In this document: positions 1 through 13,256 of the stretch, in pieces
Numbering within the stretch: position 1 is the stretch's first letter
Layout: each line of letters opens with the position of its first letter
From: Clonostachys chloroleuca
Lineage: Eukaryota; Ascomycota; Sordariomycetes; Hypocreales; Bionectriaceae
Assembly (NCBI GenBank): GCA_037952775.1
Contig: JBANAY010000004.1
Location: forward strand, 2,852,001 to 2,916,000
Reading direction: 5' to 3'
DNA: 64,000 nucleotides
Notes under the pieces: generated by a model
Databases searched by the model: none
Told to the model about the DNA's origin: nothing
The model's input: only the letters and a program-made list of their open reading frames with translations
Translations under genes and position numbers: made by a program

Positions 1-3000
1 CAAAGGCTGGGCCGTTCTGCTCACCTACCATGCCAGCGCAGCCTGGGCCTGGGCGGTCTGCGGTTATAACACACCCCTTTTCTCCTGTACACGGATGTGT
101 AACTGTCACAGGTCTGCCCACTATCTGCTCGATGTATCAAGTGGATAGCGGCCGCAAGACATCGATTCTCGGCTAGAAACCGATGAGAATACGTGCTCCG
201 TGAGCTGATTAGAACTCCACCGCGGTATCTCTCAGCCAGGGATTCCTCTGCAGGTTGGACGAGGAAGCTGAAAGATCTACGGTCTCAACGACGTATATAT
301 CCCTATCTTTCAGCTGGGGGCTTCAACAAATTTCCCGGGTGGAAGCTTGCGGGCCGCGAAGCACGTGAAACCGTCTGATCGCAGACAGCAAACAGGTCAT
401 GCCAGCCTTAACTCGGGGTTCGGCAATAGAATACGGGTCTCCGTCCCGTTGCATGAAGGCCGACCTTATTATCGGGCGTGCGTTTCTTTCTGCAGATGTC
501 AAGCGAACAGCACCACGGCTGTCGGGCTGGTCTTGCAGGGGCAGACCCGCGGCCAGCGAGGGAACGCAAGGAGCAGCTTTACGTTCGCGTGCAGCGACGA
601 GACCGCGCCAATGCATCATCGAGGAAACTAAACAACGAGAGCATGATGCCCGATGACACAGGCATCATCCCCTTGTTGTGATGCAAGCTCCGCGGATGGG
701 GTGTGCATTCACATGTGGGCTCGCCAAAACATGGCTTGTTTGCACTTGGCATCAAATCGCCAAGAGATGGTTCCGGCTTTGACTAGCTTCTGCAGGGCAA
801 AAAAGTAGCATATTTGGCTCATGCAAAATGGCCCCCATTTCAGACAAGTAGCGAGAAGTAATAGTACTCTGTTCAAAGTCCCACGTACATGCGAAATATG
901 GCGACTCGTGATTCATAGACTGAGCTGAAGCCCGCAACGGGAGGCCGACCCGGTCCCGTTAGTATCTTGGTATCTTGTGGGTCGTACAGCGACGGGCTTT
1001 TGACATCGCCGTAGTTACGAAGGAAGCTATGAGGAAACTACGTAATGACTCGGCCGAGACCTTGATGCTCTCATAGCTTATAAGGAAGGGTTCACCAAGT
1101 GGAACCGGCCTCGGCATTTTGACGGACCCGTAAGGGCAAGAGGGTTTGGGAAGACCACCGCAAAGCCAAACCCCGAGACGGAAATGAAACTGGCCCAAGA
1201 GGTTAGAAGGTCATACGCCCGCGGAAAGTCCACGGATACCGCGGTGAGATCCCTAAGATGCTTCTGGCAGATTTGAGATGAAGGGGTAAAGGAGCCAAGA
1301 AGGGGGCGTGTGTATGTTTCTCCTCTTCCTCGCAAACAAGGATGATAATTTTATCATGTGGCCTCCTGGTGATCCCAAAGGAAGAACGGGGGGAAGGAGA
1401 TGGTACCAGTACAAGCCCTCCCCCAAACAACGTAGTAGGGCAGAAGGAGGCAGGGGCCCCTTTGGAGATGAGATGAGGCTGTCATGTGTTCCCCTTCCCC
1501 GTGAGGCATTTCCCTGACAAATTCGTCAAGAACGGAGCGGTGGTCGGCGCCGATAATCAATCCAGTCCTGTTTTTGTGGCTCGGCGCGAGGTTGGCTGGC
1601 ATCAAGACATGTCACCTAGAGACTTCATGCAACGCGGCATCGGGACGTTTCGAAGTCGCGAAGGGGCGATCCCTACTTGTGTTGTATGCGGGCAATCCAG
1701 CACCCCCCTTCGGCATTTTACGTGTTGGATTTTCAGTCCCGCCCAATGAGAATAAGACGGATTTACATAGGAAAGCGAGAAATTCCCGAGAGCGAAATAT
1801 CCAAAACCACCATGCAGTGTGAAGCGATGACAGGTGAGGGAAAAATACAACAGTAAAAGAAAGAAAAAAGCGGGCAGTGACCACAGTTCGAATGAACTTG
1901 TTTGAGCTCGCTCTCGGTGCGTGATGAGAAAAAGGGTGGCCAAGCAAGTGCCATAAACCGAGAGCGAGTCCGCAGCCACCATTGCTCATACGATGTACGG
2001 GGGGCTGATGGTCGTTGGGACGCCGCAGCGCCGGAAGCGGTCCGGCTGCAGATAGCAAATCTTCTAGAAAGTTTATCGAAGCTCTGTTCTTGATCTCTCT
2101 CTTTTTTTCGCCTCCCAGCTGAAATCCGCTCGGCGGAGACACGTGGGAAATCAATCAGAACGGGGTGCGTCATTCGGGTCCCAACAAATGTCCACTTCGG
2201 AACCAGCCGTCCTTCCAAGGGGCCCTCCTCGCAACGGATTGTGCTACACAGACCCATGCCCGTGGTACTGGTCGTCTCAACCTCAAGAGAGAAAACAACG
2301 ACTCATGTGCCGAGCGGAATCGGCACTGCGATCGCGCACCGAAGCTGTAGAACGTCATCCAGCCCTACTGGCCACTGAGGGAGTTTGGTTAAGCCCGGCT
2401 GGAGTCGCCGGGGATATATCGTTCTCGCGCCAGAGTTGTGCGCCCGTAGCTACCCTACTGCATATGGTGGCTCCCCTCCCACAAGAACGAGAGCCGCTTA
2501 TCCATCATCCCTGGTCATGAGGGTTGATGCGACTTGCCGGGCCGCAGCGACCTAGTTGCTGTGGATGGATAGACGAAATGTAACCAAACAGCCGGTGGAG
2601 CAGACAAACTGCCGTAATTCCGCTGACAAAGGGCTCGTTCGGAGCCATGACAATACACACGCTAGCTGGGTGATCTGATCTGGTATGAAAGGGAAAGGTA
2701 AGGGAAATGCTGGGGGGCAAGGGAAAGAGTCACTCATACGCCATACGCCCGCTTCGAGAACTTCTCTACAGGCGCACAGCGGCATGGCTTGCTGATTATA
2801 AATGGCAGCGCAGATGCAGACGTTGGGCAACCAGAAGCGGAATCCCGCCTTTCTTTGTCAGGGCGGATACTACAGAGCAGATGTGGATGTAGGGGCGTGG
2901 GCTTCAAGAAGCGGCCAGCAAAAAAGGGCTTTGCAGCCTTTGCATTGGGCGCATTCACACACACTACATGGTCCCATACAATTAGTGTTATGGGGAATTC

Positions 3001-6000
3001 AAAGTGGTGGATGCCAATTCCATGATTCCCGCTGACAAAAGCCCAATCACAGCGAATACACTCCGAGACTCCCTCCATCCCCTTGTGCATGTGGCTCACG
3101 CCCGATGCCTTGTGGGTAAAGTCCCGGACACATTTTGTTAGGGTCCGGTTGCTATCAGCAGCTAAGTGGCGCCGGTAGGACAACATAGGACGAGAGAAAA
3201 TACTGAGGCTTCGATTTGAGGGTTGTGGCCCATGTTGACTCATCCTGGCGAAGAATTGGACCCTGCACCCCCATGTACTGTCAGAATTAGAAGATCGTGA
3301 TCAACCAGCTTCGTAGCGTGCGGTGGCCCTGCCCTGTCCCCTTTGTTTTTGGCAGCCGAGTGGCAGGGATCGCCTCATGTCGATGTTTCCAACGTGTGCG
3401 ACTCGTCGACTTGCCCGGGGAGCGACCTGGCTGCACCTTGTTGATTTTGACTCTGGTCAGTGAACCCAAATAGAATGGCGTTCGGTGACACCGTCAGCAT
3501 TATGTCTGGCATACACTGGGGAAAGGGGAGGGAATATGCATGACCGTTTCCCGATTCTCGGGACCTTCTAGTATGACGGCACTTTGACGGGGGCAGCACC
3601 ACACAACACATAGCACAGGACAGAACTCTCTGTTGGACGGGCTCACGGATTGCCCAAACGGAGCGTATCTAGTCCAATTGGTCCCTTAGTGCCAGGACAA
3701 TCAATCGATGACTGCCATAAAATCCCGACTCGGACTCGGCTCTTAATCAAGTCCGGGTGTCAGAACGGTGTTAGGATCAGGGCTAGGAGCTTGCAGGCCC
3801 GCTCCCCGCCAAAAAAAGCTAAAACATGTCAGTCTACATAGTCAAGGTGAATACCCGATTCGACATGTTCCTTTGCACGGCCATCGATCAGCATAATAAA
3901 GCCATTGCCCGACTGCTAGAGTTTGGGCGCCTGCTGAGCTACACTCCTCGCTCACGGACTCGCGAGATGGTAAGGCTGGCCGATAGACGACTTGTCTGAC
4001 ATGGCCGCCAGGACAAAACAGGGTTCAGGCATCAGGGCCTCTCAGGGTCCCGACCAGCTGTATCTGCAAGCCTCCTTCTCTAAAAAGATGGAGGACCCCA
4101 TGTGGTTTTAGTTGTCGCCGTGCGTGCGGAATGGAGTGGTCGCTTGTGCCAGCTACCCAGTTAGCAGGGACTCAATTTGAGTGAGAGGCTGCCGTCCTGA
4201 TTTGTAATTCGTCACAGCGGAAATGACTTGAAGGGCGGAGGGATCACAAATGCTTACTGCACGCAGACACCTCCATCCCAGCGTGTAGTCGGTAGGTGGC
4301 TTGTGTTAGTCGATCTTTGTGAAGCCCTTGATCCAGTCCGCTTACTTGAAGCTAGCTGCTTTCAATCTCAGTGGAGCGAGCCCCGAGAAAAAAAAAAAAA
4401 AAAAGAAAAAACTTCTGGGCAGCCGAGTTACAGAGCAACGTGAATCTAAACCTGTGGATGGACAGACGATGGATGCTTGACACCCCCCTCAGATCAAATC
4501 CCGCCGGGACTGACCCACTGTGGTGGTGCACTGGATATATCCCTAACTCCGTCGCTGGTATGGATACATGCTGAGAGATCAGGGCGATTGATTTGTAAAC
4601 GGAGGCCTGGATTTGTGATCACCAGCCACCTGCCCCTGATGATCGCTCGCTCTACAGCACCTCCGTGGACTTCGGGGACCCTGAGCCCTACGAAGGCAGC
4701 AACTTGGGCCGAGTTCTCGGTCGAACCCGTTGAGGCGGCGGACGAGAGCAGACGAGATGCATTGGAGTGACCCCTCCAAGCCTTACCAGGAATACTCTAA
4801 TAAACGAGGGCGACTGTCACACGGTCGCTGCTAGGAGGTGCATGTCAGCACCTACTATGGGTAGCAATGTCTAGGTATGTTTGAGCAACGAGGAGTCGTA
4901 TAACCAATGGGGCCCTTTAAAATGTCACCGACAGAGGCAGTGCAGTCCCTGTGTGCAAAGGACCAAGCTTTCTGACCGTGTGCCCTTGTTTCATCTTTCC
5001 TCCAGACAGAGGTCCATGACGAGACGCGATCCTGGCCGTTGAAGGCCGTACTAGGCAGGATGTGTAGTCGTTCTTGCCACCAATCTGGGGATAATGATGC
5101 TCATGCTAGTTTATGCTTTCTTAGCTCTTTCCTGCACATAATAAGGACCGAAGACTCTCGGTCCTCACCGCAGACCAGGTCCACTCACCGCATGAGCAGG
5201 TGACTATGCGGTTGGCCATGAGCACTCGCCAGATCTTTCTTGCTCGAGCGATGCGTGATAGCGCTTGTCTGGATGTGATGTGCATTGGGGAGCGGGGAAA
5301 GGCGTGCTGGCCGGGGGAGCTCCCATCACTCTTATTTGATTCTTCGAGATCATAAGCAGCTTGGAGTCATCTCACCGAGTCGTGAAGCCGCCTACCCGAT
5401 ATAACAAAAGGTTCACCATCCGGTGGGGCGCGCGCGCGCCCGCAGCAGCGAGCTGGAAATGATCATCATCGTCATCATCACTACTGCGGCCACCATTAGA
5501 ATAAGCACCACCGCGGAAGAAGCCAGAGCATATTCCCAATTGCACTCTCGGGCTCATCGCCAGGGGCGAGAACCCGGCAGTCTGGCTATGGCGGCCCTGT
5601 CATCCCGGTGCAGGCATATCCATCTTCTGCTGGCAGACGAGATGCACAAGCCAAGCGATGCTTGCTTGGGTCATAATATACGCTGCTGGCAGTGGCATCG
5701 CTTCTTGGCAGGGTGAGGCAACAGCTAACAACATCATAATGAGCAAGAATAACGGACTCCGCATTAAGCATTACCAATCCCGCCGACCAGGCCCCCCAAG
5801 CTAGACAGGCGGCGCCCAGTAAAAGACAACGCGCGGCTCTCGCAAGGCAGCACACATGCACCCCTCCACTCCTCTTGCAGCGCACCAGACGGTAGCAGGG
5901 TAGCGCTGCAAGACGCTGAACGACATGCGCAGTGGGTGCCGGCCGGCTGCCTCCACAGCTCAAAGTCCGCTCGGGTGACTGGCTCGGATCCTAGCGCACT

Positions 6001-6683
6001 CGTTTCTGCCACGCCCCCCTTTTCATTGGTTCCCCACCCACTCCAGCGGTGCTTCATCGAATCCCGCCCGGTTAGAGAACACCCTTCAACCTGGTCGCAG
6101 CTCTGCGTTTTTCTCGCCGGGCGGGTCGTGTAGCCTGGTACGTACAGACACGTACCTGGACAAAATCAGATCAGAGCGCCAACTCGCTCCTTCGGACATA
6201 AACCACATGCCGTCCACTATGGACACCCCCCACCTGCATCTGTGTCCTCCTCTGCCCTGTTGTCAAGGTACATGAGAGCGTGTCTGTAGGTCGGTATGTA
6301 CCTCTTTCTTGTTCCGTGCGGCGACATAACTGCTCCGCCTTTCATATCTCTCTTAAACCCTGCTCCATCTCCAAGAAATCAATCGAGCTTTTAGAAGACC
6401 TACTCCCCTAGTATCAATTCTGCGTATATACCTCCGGGTCCCATCCATCCATCCATCCAGGCCTTTCTCACCACTTACATCCCCCTCCTTCTTCCCTCCT
6501 CTTGGACATCTGATGTGAATCATTCCCAAACGCTCGGGTCTCCTCTTTGATTACTTACTGGTGTTTCATTGTCCACTTACACAATAAGCCATTCAATAAT
6601 TGCCTGGGTCATCTCCTCATCCCTCTTCTCCCGTACACCTGGTTCACATTCCTGTCGAAGAATCACTAGACTCAGACATTGCA
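1..6683. other. Gene-poor region upstream of the Zn2Cys6 regulator
   Basis: I see no convincing gene here. The open frames are short, overlap one another on both strands and carry no recognisable domain or splice structure. Low-complexity tracts include an A17 run at 4388-4404 and a 12-bp alternating GC tract at 5428-5439, followed by ATC/GTC triplets around 5460-5480. The last ~300 bp look like the promoter and leader of the downstream regulator: a TATA-like GTATATA near 6424, a CCAT tetranucleotide run near 6441-6459 and a pyrimidine-rich tract near 6480-6505. Confidence 0.6.
6513..6518 (+). promoter_or_regulatory. Minimal start-stop upstream ORF (AUG-UGA) in the regulator leader
   Basis: An ATG immediately followed by TGA lies 171 bp upstream of the regulator start codon, just after a CT-rich tract of the kind that often precedes fungal transcription starts. 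I see no other ATG between about 6430 and the main start at 6684. If the transcript begins upstream of 6513, this two-codon uORF would be scanned first and could dampen translation. The transcription start site is inferred, not seen. Confidence 0.35.
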
Positions 6684-7929
6684 ATGGGTGGATCACATAA
6701 TTTACCTTCGCCTCCGGCTGAAGAGTCGAAAGCATCTCCTTCCTCAAGAAAGAGCTCGTCGTCGAGCAAGTCCGTGAAGCCTGTACATCGGGTATCCAAG
6801 CGAGCTAGCTCCAGTGCTGCCGTCTCCCATCACCACGAGCAGGTGGCTCACACCACTGGCATGGACGGCCGTCATAAGAGAGTCTGGAAGGCTTGCGAGC
6901 GGTGTCGAATGAAGAAAACAAAGGCAGGTCCCCTCAGGTTAATACTCGTTTATACTATGTCCCTTTGACTAACACAAGAGACTTTGTTTAGTGTGATGGT
7001 GAATTCCCTTGCAAGCGATGCAAGGACGATGGTCTCGTATGCACTGCGGGTGTGAGGAAGAAGATGGAATACAAGCAGCTGCCTAGGGGGTACGTCGCCA
7101 GAGAGAATTCTCATCCTGAATTGTACTGACTCTTAATAGATACGCCGAGGTTCTTGAGAACACTCAATTCGCATTAATAGCTACTGTACATAAGCTCTAT
7201 AGCATGGTCCGGAATTCGCAGCCTTGGGAGATGGGCGAGCCCGAGCTCAACGACCGTGGGCAACCAGTGATCCACGACATTGCACAGAAGCTTGGTTGCA
7301 TCCGACCTAATAGCGACATCGACCTCCCCGTCCACTCGGTCTTCCCCGAAGATGAAAGAGGTATGCAGGAGCTGGCCGCCCAGCTTGAGGAGCAGCAGCG
7401 ACTGGAGACGGACACGCAGAAGGATTCAAAGGACACCGACTCGTCAGTATCAAGCCAACCCCGCGCTGAGAGGGCCTCGTCTTCCGAACTCGACCACTCC
7501 GACTTCGAACCTGATTACCGAGCCGCCGCCTTTGGAAGTCACAACACCAACCACATGACGCTATCTCCCCAGAGCTTCACCTCATGTAACACCGACTTCG
7601 AATTGGGCCAGGCAGGCGGCGCCGAGCTGGACTCGCAAGCCATGTTCCCTTCTCAATCACCACAGGTCGCCAACTTCCCCTCGTGGGCAATGCCAGCTAA
7701 GCCTCAGCCTACGACGAACGCTACTAGTATGCCCATGCCATTCATGCACAATATCGATGGTGTTACTGTCGACCTGCAACGCCAGATAATGTTGAACCAG
7801 GGTATCCTCGAGTCGGAGTTCGGTTTCATCAAACCCCACGTTTTGTCGTGTCCTAATCCGGAGGTAATGATGGGTATGGGAGATCCGATGATCTATTCGG
7901 GCTACGAAAATGAGCTCTCGGGGTTGTAA
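6684..7929 (+). CDS. Zn2Cys6 (fungal binuclear cluster) transcription factor
   Basis: Three exons, 6684-6923, 6992-7089 and 7140-7929, give about 375 residues. The start is the first ATG in the open frame. The zinc cluster is complete, with cysteines at about 71, 74, 81, 87, 90 and 97 in the spacing C-X2-C-X6-C-X5-C-X2-C-X6-C, so a nuclear DNA-binding regulator is expected. The N-terminus is Ser/Pro-rich with a basic stretch before the cluster. After the cluster a conserved-looking block (PRGYAEVLE, then HKLYSM, then PNSDIDLPVHSVFPED) precedes an acidic, Gln/Ser/Pro-rich tail. I see no middle homology domain of the large Gal4 type. Intron 1 (6924-6991) needs a GC donor and falls exactly before the third cysteine; intron 2 (7090-7139) is canonical. 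The gene sits alone in about 12 kb of gene-poor DNA. Targets cannot be inferred. Confidence 0.85.
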
Positions 7930-10900
7930 TTGGGTCCGAGGAACCGAGTATGGAAAAACGAGCATCTCGGAAAGGAAAAAGGAACCAAAAAAGAAAAACA
8001 AGAAAAAAAATCACAAGAGCAGGGCTTATTGGTTTTGGGGATAAACGACTTGATGATGAAACTATGCTATTCTTCTTTTCCGGGGCTTTTTTTCTTTACT
8101 TTTTCTCTTTCCTGTGGTCAAGGTGGGCTTGCACATCAACACAAAGCAACATGATCGCACGGCGTTGGGGGTAGGCGGTGATATTATTAATATGGGCCTT
8201 TCCTCTACCTTGTACAATTGGAATCAAATTTTGGGTGGGATTCATCATCGCCTGTGAACATTTATTACCAGCGATTTTTTTATATAGACAGGATCTTGCA
8301 CACGGTAGTGCGTATCCAGGACCAAATACAATGGAAAAATTGAAACATCCTTTGAACCCCACTCAGTTAGAAACCACAAATATGTGACGAAACCAAAAGT
8401 TCTGGCGGACTTGTCAAGCGTCTACGACACCGCCTTACCCCTCGACGCATAAACTCAGGCCTATTGGTCTCTCCTAGCACATTCCAAATACCGGTACGTG
8501 CGTGGCTTGGAGAGACACGCACTGACACTGGAGGGGAAAAGCAGGGCTAACAACTGCCCGCCGCTTGTTCGCCCTGGTTTACACGTCATGGACATTGATT
8601 GATAGCAACACTTCTGTGCTATACAGACCGTAGCGCTATCGTATTTGCTCCCACCAGCATATCAACAGCCGGCATTGCGGCATGAGCCATCGATTGACGA
8701 TAGCCAGGCCCATCCGCCTCCCCTGGTCATTGTACTTGCAATCAATCATAATCACATCACGACACCCATGCATTTCGCTCCGCCCGCCGCTCCGCTCTGA
8801 ACGCACAATTAGACTTGCTGGTCTGATGCAGTAGTGCCGATATCGATGTGGGCGGAAACTGAACGAGGTGGTTGCGGTGGTGGAGCATCACGGCAAGGGG
8901 GGAGGGGGTGTTGATAATAAATAACAGCAACGGACGTGCTCAAATCAATGACCTCCAAACTTCCACCAGCTTCTTCCACCAGCATTGGAAATCTATGTAC
9001 AGGGCAGGGGTCACCACGGCCCTCCGTGGGCGCGCGAGGCTACGAGCTCAACAGTCCGGTGCACGGCAATACGGCTTCACGGCACAGGTCTGACGCTCGC
9101 TCGAATGCCCTTCCCTTTCCAGTATTTTCAGTTTTAGCGGAGGTAATCGTAGGTTTTTAGTAGTTTTTTTTTGCAGCAGATACCCGCTGATAGCTGCGAA
9201 TAGGCTAATCGCCTCCCTCGATGTCTTTTCCCCCACTGCGCCGTGCCTGACCTCATCGCTGGGACCCCCTCCCTTTCGGCGCCCGCACACAGACCACAGC
9301 TTACTTGCTGGCCTGCTTATCCAAGCGGACATGCGGAGAGGGCGTTGGGTTGGTTGGGATGGGGGGGAGAGAAAAGTAAATTGTGCAGCCACATGACGGG
9401 CACAAGACCAAGGCGGCAAGCTCCGCCATGCACTAACACGCACTCTGTTTTGCTCCAGCGAAACCAAACGTGTTAGTTGGTACTACCTCCTTTGCTACCC
9501 TTCGGTGGTAGGTCACGGACTTTGGTTTCGGGTTTCGCACATCTCTGACTCCGAATAATTTTATGACAGAAATCACCGGATGTGGAGACTGCCGGGCCTG
9601 TGCATGGGAGGTGGATTTGAGATGGATGGATTCAAAACGGAATGAGGAAAAAGCTCGAAAAATTATTAATCCCTAACAGCTTACAAAGGCGAGACCTATT
9701 GCCGTTTGAGGCAGTATCCCCCACATCAAGCCGTTATCACTTCTTTCCTAGCTGGGTTCAATGTGCGCCCATCCAGACTCTAACATTAGGACGGCCGTTC
9801 TGCTTTGGGAGCAAGCATCTAGTCAATTGATTGAGTTCCAACTTCCACCGCCCCGGGATCAGAAGCATGTCTGGCCTCTCTCGATGTCTATGACACGACC
9901 CCGGCTGGGGACTTCCGGGGCGTTCAGTCTTCAATGCGACCGGACTCGGGAATTCTTTTGATCCCGCCCATGACCCAAGCCCTACCCTGATGATCCACTC
10001 TGTCCCGTCCTCACAGGTCCTTGCACCAGGCGTCTATTCTCAGCGGCCTCCTCTTCGACTGTTTCCCCGTACCGGCTTAGCCCTTGCCCAGCGCGCTCAA
10101 ACTTACCCTCCTAGTGTCGATATTAAAGGATCTACCGCTCAATCCTGGGCGACTCGTTAGATGCGGCGTCGAACTCAGGGGTCCAAGGCCGCTAACTCGG
10201 GGGCGGTGCGCGCTGCTCAGTCAGCGGACTTTACGCGGCCCTAACAGTGAATCCGAAAGCCATCTACGGGAGCCTGCACTCTGAGCTTTTCGGGGTCTTA
10301 TAGCTTCCGCGCGGTCTTGTCCATGGACCGCCGTGGACCGCGGGCGAGCGAGCCACCTAGCTCTGCCCATCTGGCGGGGTTTTGGCTCAGGCCAGTCAAT
10401 CCCCTCCCCCGCGTAGGCTCGTTTACCTCGCGTCAGTCTCAAACCCGTTGTGTCCTCCCAAAGGATCGACATGCGGCCTTGGAGATCCCTCGACGCTGGA
10501 TGGGTACCCAATGGCCGGCCCAACTACGAGATTGTCAGGGGGGGTGTGAAGATGTTCATATAATTAAATTTAACCTTTCGTGTCAAGGATAGCTGGAGGT
10601 CTCGAAAGCACGGACAATTTGACATTGCCTGCCAGGAAGCCCAAGGCTCCCATGCCAGCCTAATGTTGGTACCAAAGCAACACAGGTGACATTTGATCAA
10701 AAGTGCGATTGTGATGGAAATTTGACACAATCACGGCTATGGATTGAAAATTCAAACTTTGATGCGGTGACAGTAGCGGGTGACTCGAGCTGATAGTGCG
10801 GCTTAACGGAAATTGATCCATCAGGATCATGCCAATCACATAACTCAAAATAACTTTGATACACTGCATTACAACCATAGTGACAGACCGAAGGGAACAA

Positions 10901-13256
10901 TAGTGACACCATGAACGAGACATCCAGCTGAACGTCGCAGGAGGCGAAGAAAGGAAAAGGCCATCTCGCCATTCTAATTTCTATAGCCCAGTAACTGTGG
11001 CCACGTGCTCTGCATTTCATGTGTCTGTCCAGGGTTGAATCGGCCCAGAAGGCTTTAGACTTTGATGCCATTCGTGCCTGGGGGCTGCACCGTTGGGAAA
11101 ATCCCACCCACACACACAAACACGCACACACCTCTGAGCCGGACCCCATCCATCACACTTGGGAGGGCCTGCTTGCAGTTTAGCCCAAAACTTTGCTCAG
11201 TCGCCGTCTGCATGCAGCTGAGGCCCCCGAGGGGGATGCAATGCGCCGCCCATCGCCGACCTCCTATCAGAGGTGAACCGGCTGGCATTGGATGCGGGGG
11301 AAGGGAAGCAGCGGCATGCGATAATCGTGTGTTTGCCGGTAAGCCTTTTTCTCCTCACTCCAACTCTGCACGCCACCGTCCGTCAAGGTTCAACCGATGG
11401 AGGTGTAACCTGGGGCACCGTATGATGTTTCTGTCCAGGGCGCGGGGATGAGACTCTGGGTGCTGTAGCGAGGGTGTTACCTTGGCACGGCGCTCGCATA
11501 TGCAGGCGTCGTCTATGACTACATTACAGATGACAGCTCAACGATGAGAAGAGACGTGCGCTGCTGAAACATTCAAAAAAAAGAAAGTAGATGAGAGGAA
11601 CCAGTCGCAGCACCCTCCACCCGTGCACGCAAACGACAGGTGTGATGGTGAGGGGGCGGGCCCTTGCTAACGGATATGTAGACCTCCAGATCTTGAGCGA
11701 GTTGCGTGATTGGCCATCACGAGCTGTCGCGAGAGATGCGAACTCTGGGCGAGAACGAATGCGAGGATTACGAGACCCGGTTGCTCTCTTGTGATGATGG
11801 CCTCGCGAAAAAGTCCGCGTGTGGGCAGTGGCTCAGCCAGGGCTTTTCCACTCTCCAGCGACGAAGACAGGCATCTGGAGGATCATTCCAGAGACATCAC
11901 ATTGCCCGGCTTTTCTCACAGGTCGCAATGAGGAGACTGGCAGGTATTGCAATTCTGTGATAGACGCACCCCACACTTGTGCTTGAGGTTGGCTGCAGGA
12001 TGCATTGTGCTGCCAGGAAGCTGCAGTTCAAGTTCACCCAAGCTCTTTTCCTACCATGCAACGTGGGTGACATTGCAGTGCGCACACTAAGATAATTGCC
12101 GGGTTGCTATTGTGAAATGCACATCGTAATAGTCCCATTAATGTACATATGCAAAAGACTAAGCCTGGCATTTGTCATTGTTTATTATTATTGCTTCCTG
12201 CCAACGCCGCCATGGCGATGCTGCCAACGAAAAGGGCTCTTTGGGACCTGTCTCGCGAGATTATCATGTCGCTCTCTTGCCGTCTTTCGATTCGCATCAA
12301 TCATCGCCAAAAGAAGTAAGAAGACGAAAGTCTATACAGCCTCCGCCTCCCGCCTAGTCTCACCTTACCCTTGGCGTCAGGTCTATGACTTTTGTGTTGT
12401 CCGGGGCAGGCAGGCAAAGACATGTCGGTCGGACGTGTATACTGTTGGGCGACGAGTTCTAGACTCTCCAAGTGCCGTCCTTCGCTCTCGCTGGATGCAC
12501 TTGTGACGCCTAATCAGCACGGTCTCGGTCTCGGGTTCCAGGTTCAGTGACAGTCCCCCCTCGAAGCTTGGCGGGAGGGACAGCTATGGGCGTTTGCCGT
12601 AACGTACTTAGGGTGTGTGTCAATTTCTGCACCAGGGGATCAGCCGCCAAACACAATGTCAATGTACATCCCCTTGCTATTTGGCATGTCGGGGCGCCGT
12701 ACTAGGCAATACGCGTATGGTGGAATGAATTCCGCTGCAACAAGCCTCTTGGCCATGTGGCGGAGCTCGCCTTGGCTCATCTTGGCTTCAAACCGTCTCA
12801 TTTCAGGTTGAGAGGCTATGGCATGAAACCCATGTTGGGTTCTTTGGCTGACGCTATGGCTTGCGCCAGATGACGTGGCGCATATACAGCCTCTTCTGAG
12901 AAGGGCAAATCTTGTATCCAGATAGAGCTAGCCATTCGAAGCTCGCTCAATGGACATTGATTTGGTTTGTTCTTTGGGGGCCAGTCGGGTCAATTTTCCC
13001 GATCGTGAGAAGAAAAGGTATATCTGTTGGTAGGCACGGGCAGAATTGAGGCCTTTGAACCAGTGTATCTTGAATAATAATACTCCAAAAGAAATTCAAA
13101 CAACTAAAGTCCTTCTGTTGTTGGGTATGATGATACTCTTGCCCCATCCCAATAACCCAAAGTTGCCCCCAAAACCAACACAATGCTTCCTAAAACGCCA
13201 AACCACACGCATGCCAGGGTCATAAAGCATCAGAGAGGATTTTCGATCACATTCCT
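7930..13256. other. Long intergenic region between the regulator and sos7
   Basis: Over 5 kb without a supportable gene. Open frames are short and conflicting. An A-rich stretch just after the regulator stop (7965-8015) and T-rich tracts near 8075-8110 fit a 3' UTR and polyadenylation zone. I found no tRNA-like A/B box pair and no transposon ORF. A non-coding transcript cannot be excluded by eye. Confidence 0.5.

Noticed and set aside
1612..2257. Minus-strand frames of 126-180 codons
   Set aside because: Three frames overlap in different phases with similar composition, no domain and no splice logic.
2734..3243. 169-codon minus-strand frame
   Set aside because: No recognisable motif, and plus-strand frames overlap it. 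It is isolated in gene-poor sequence.
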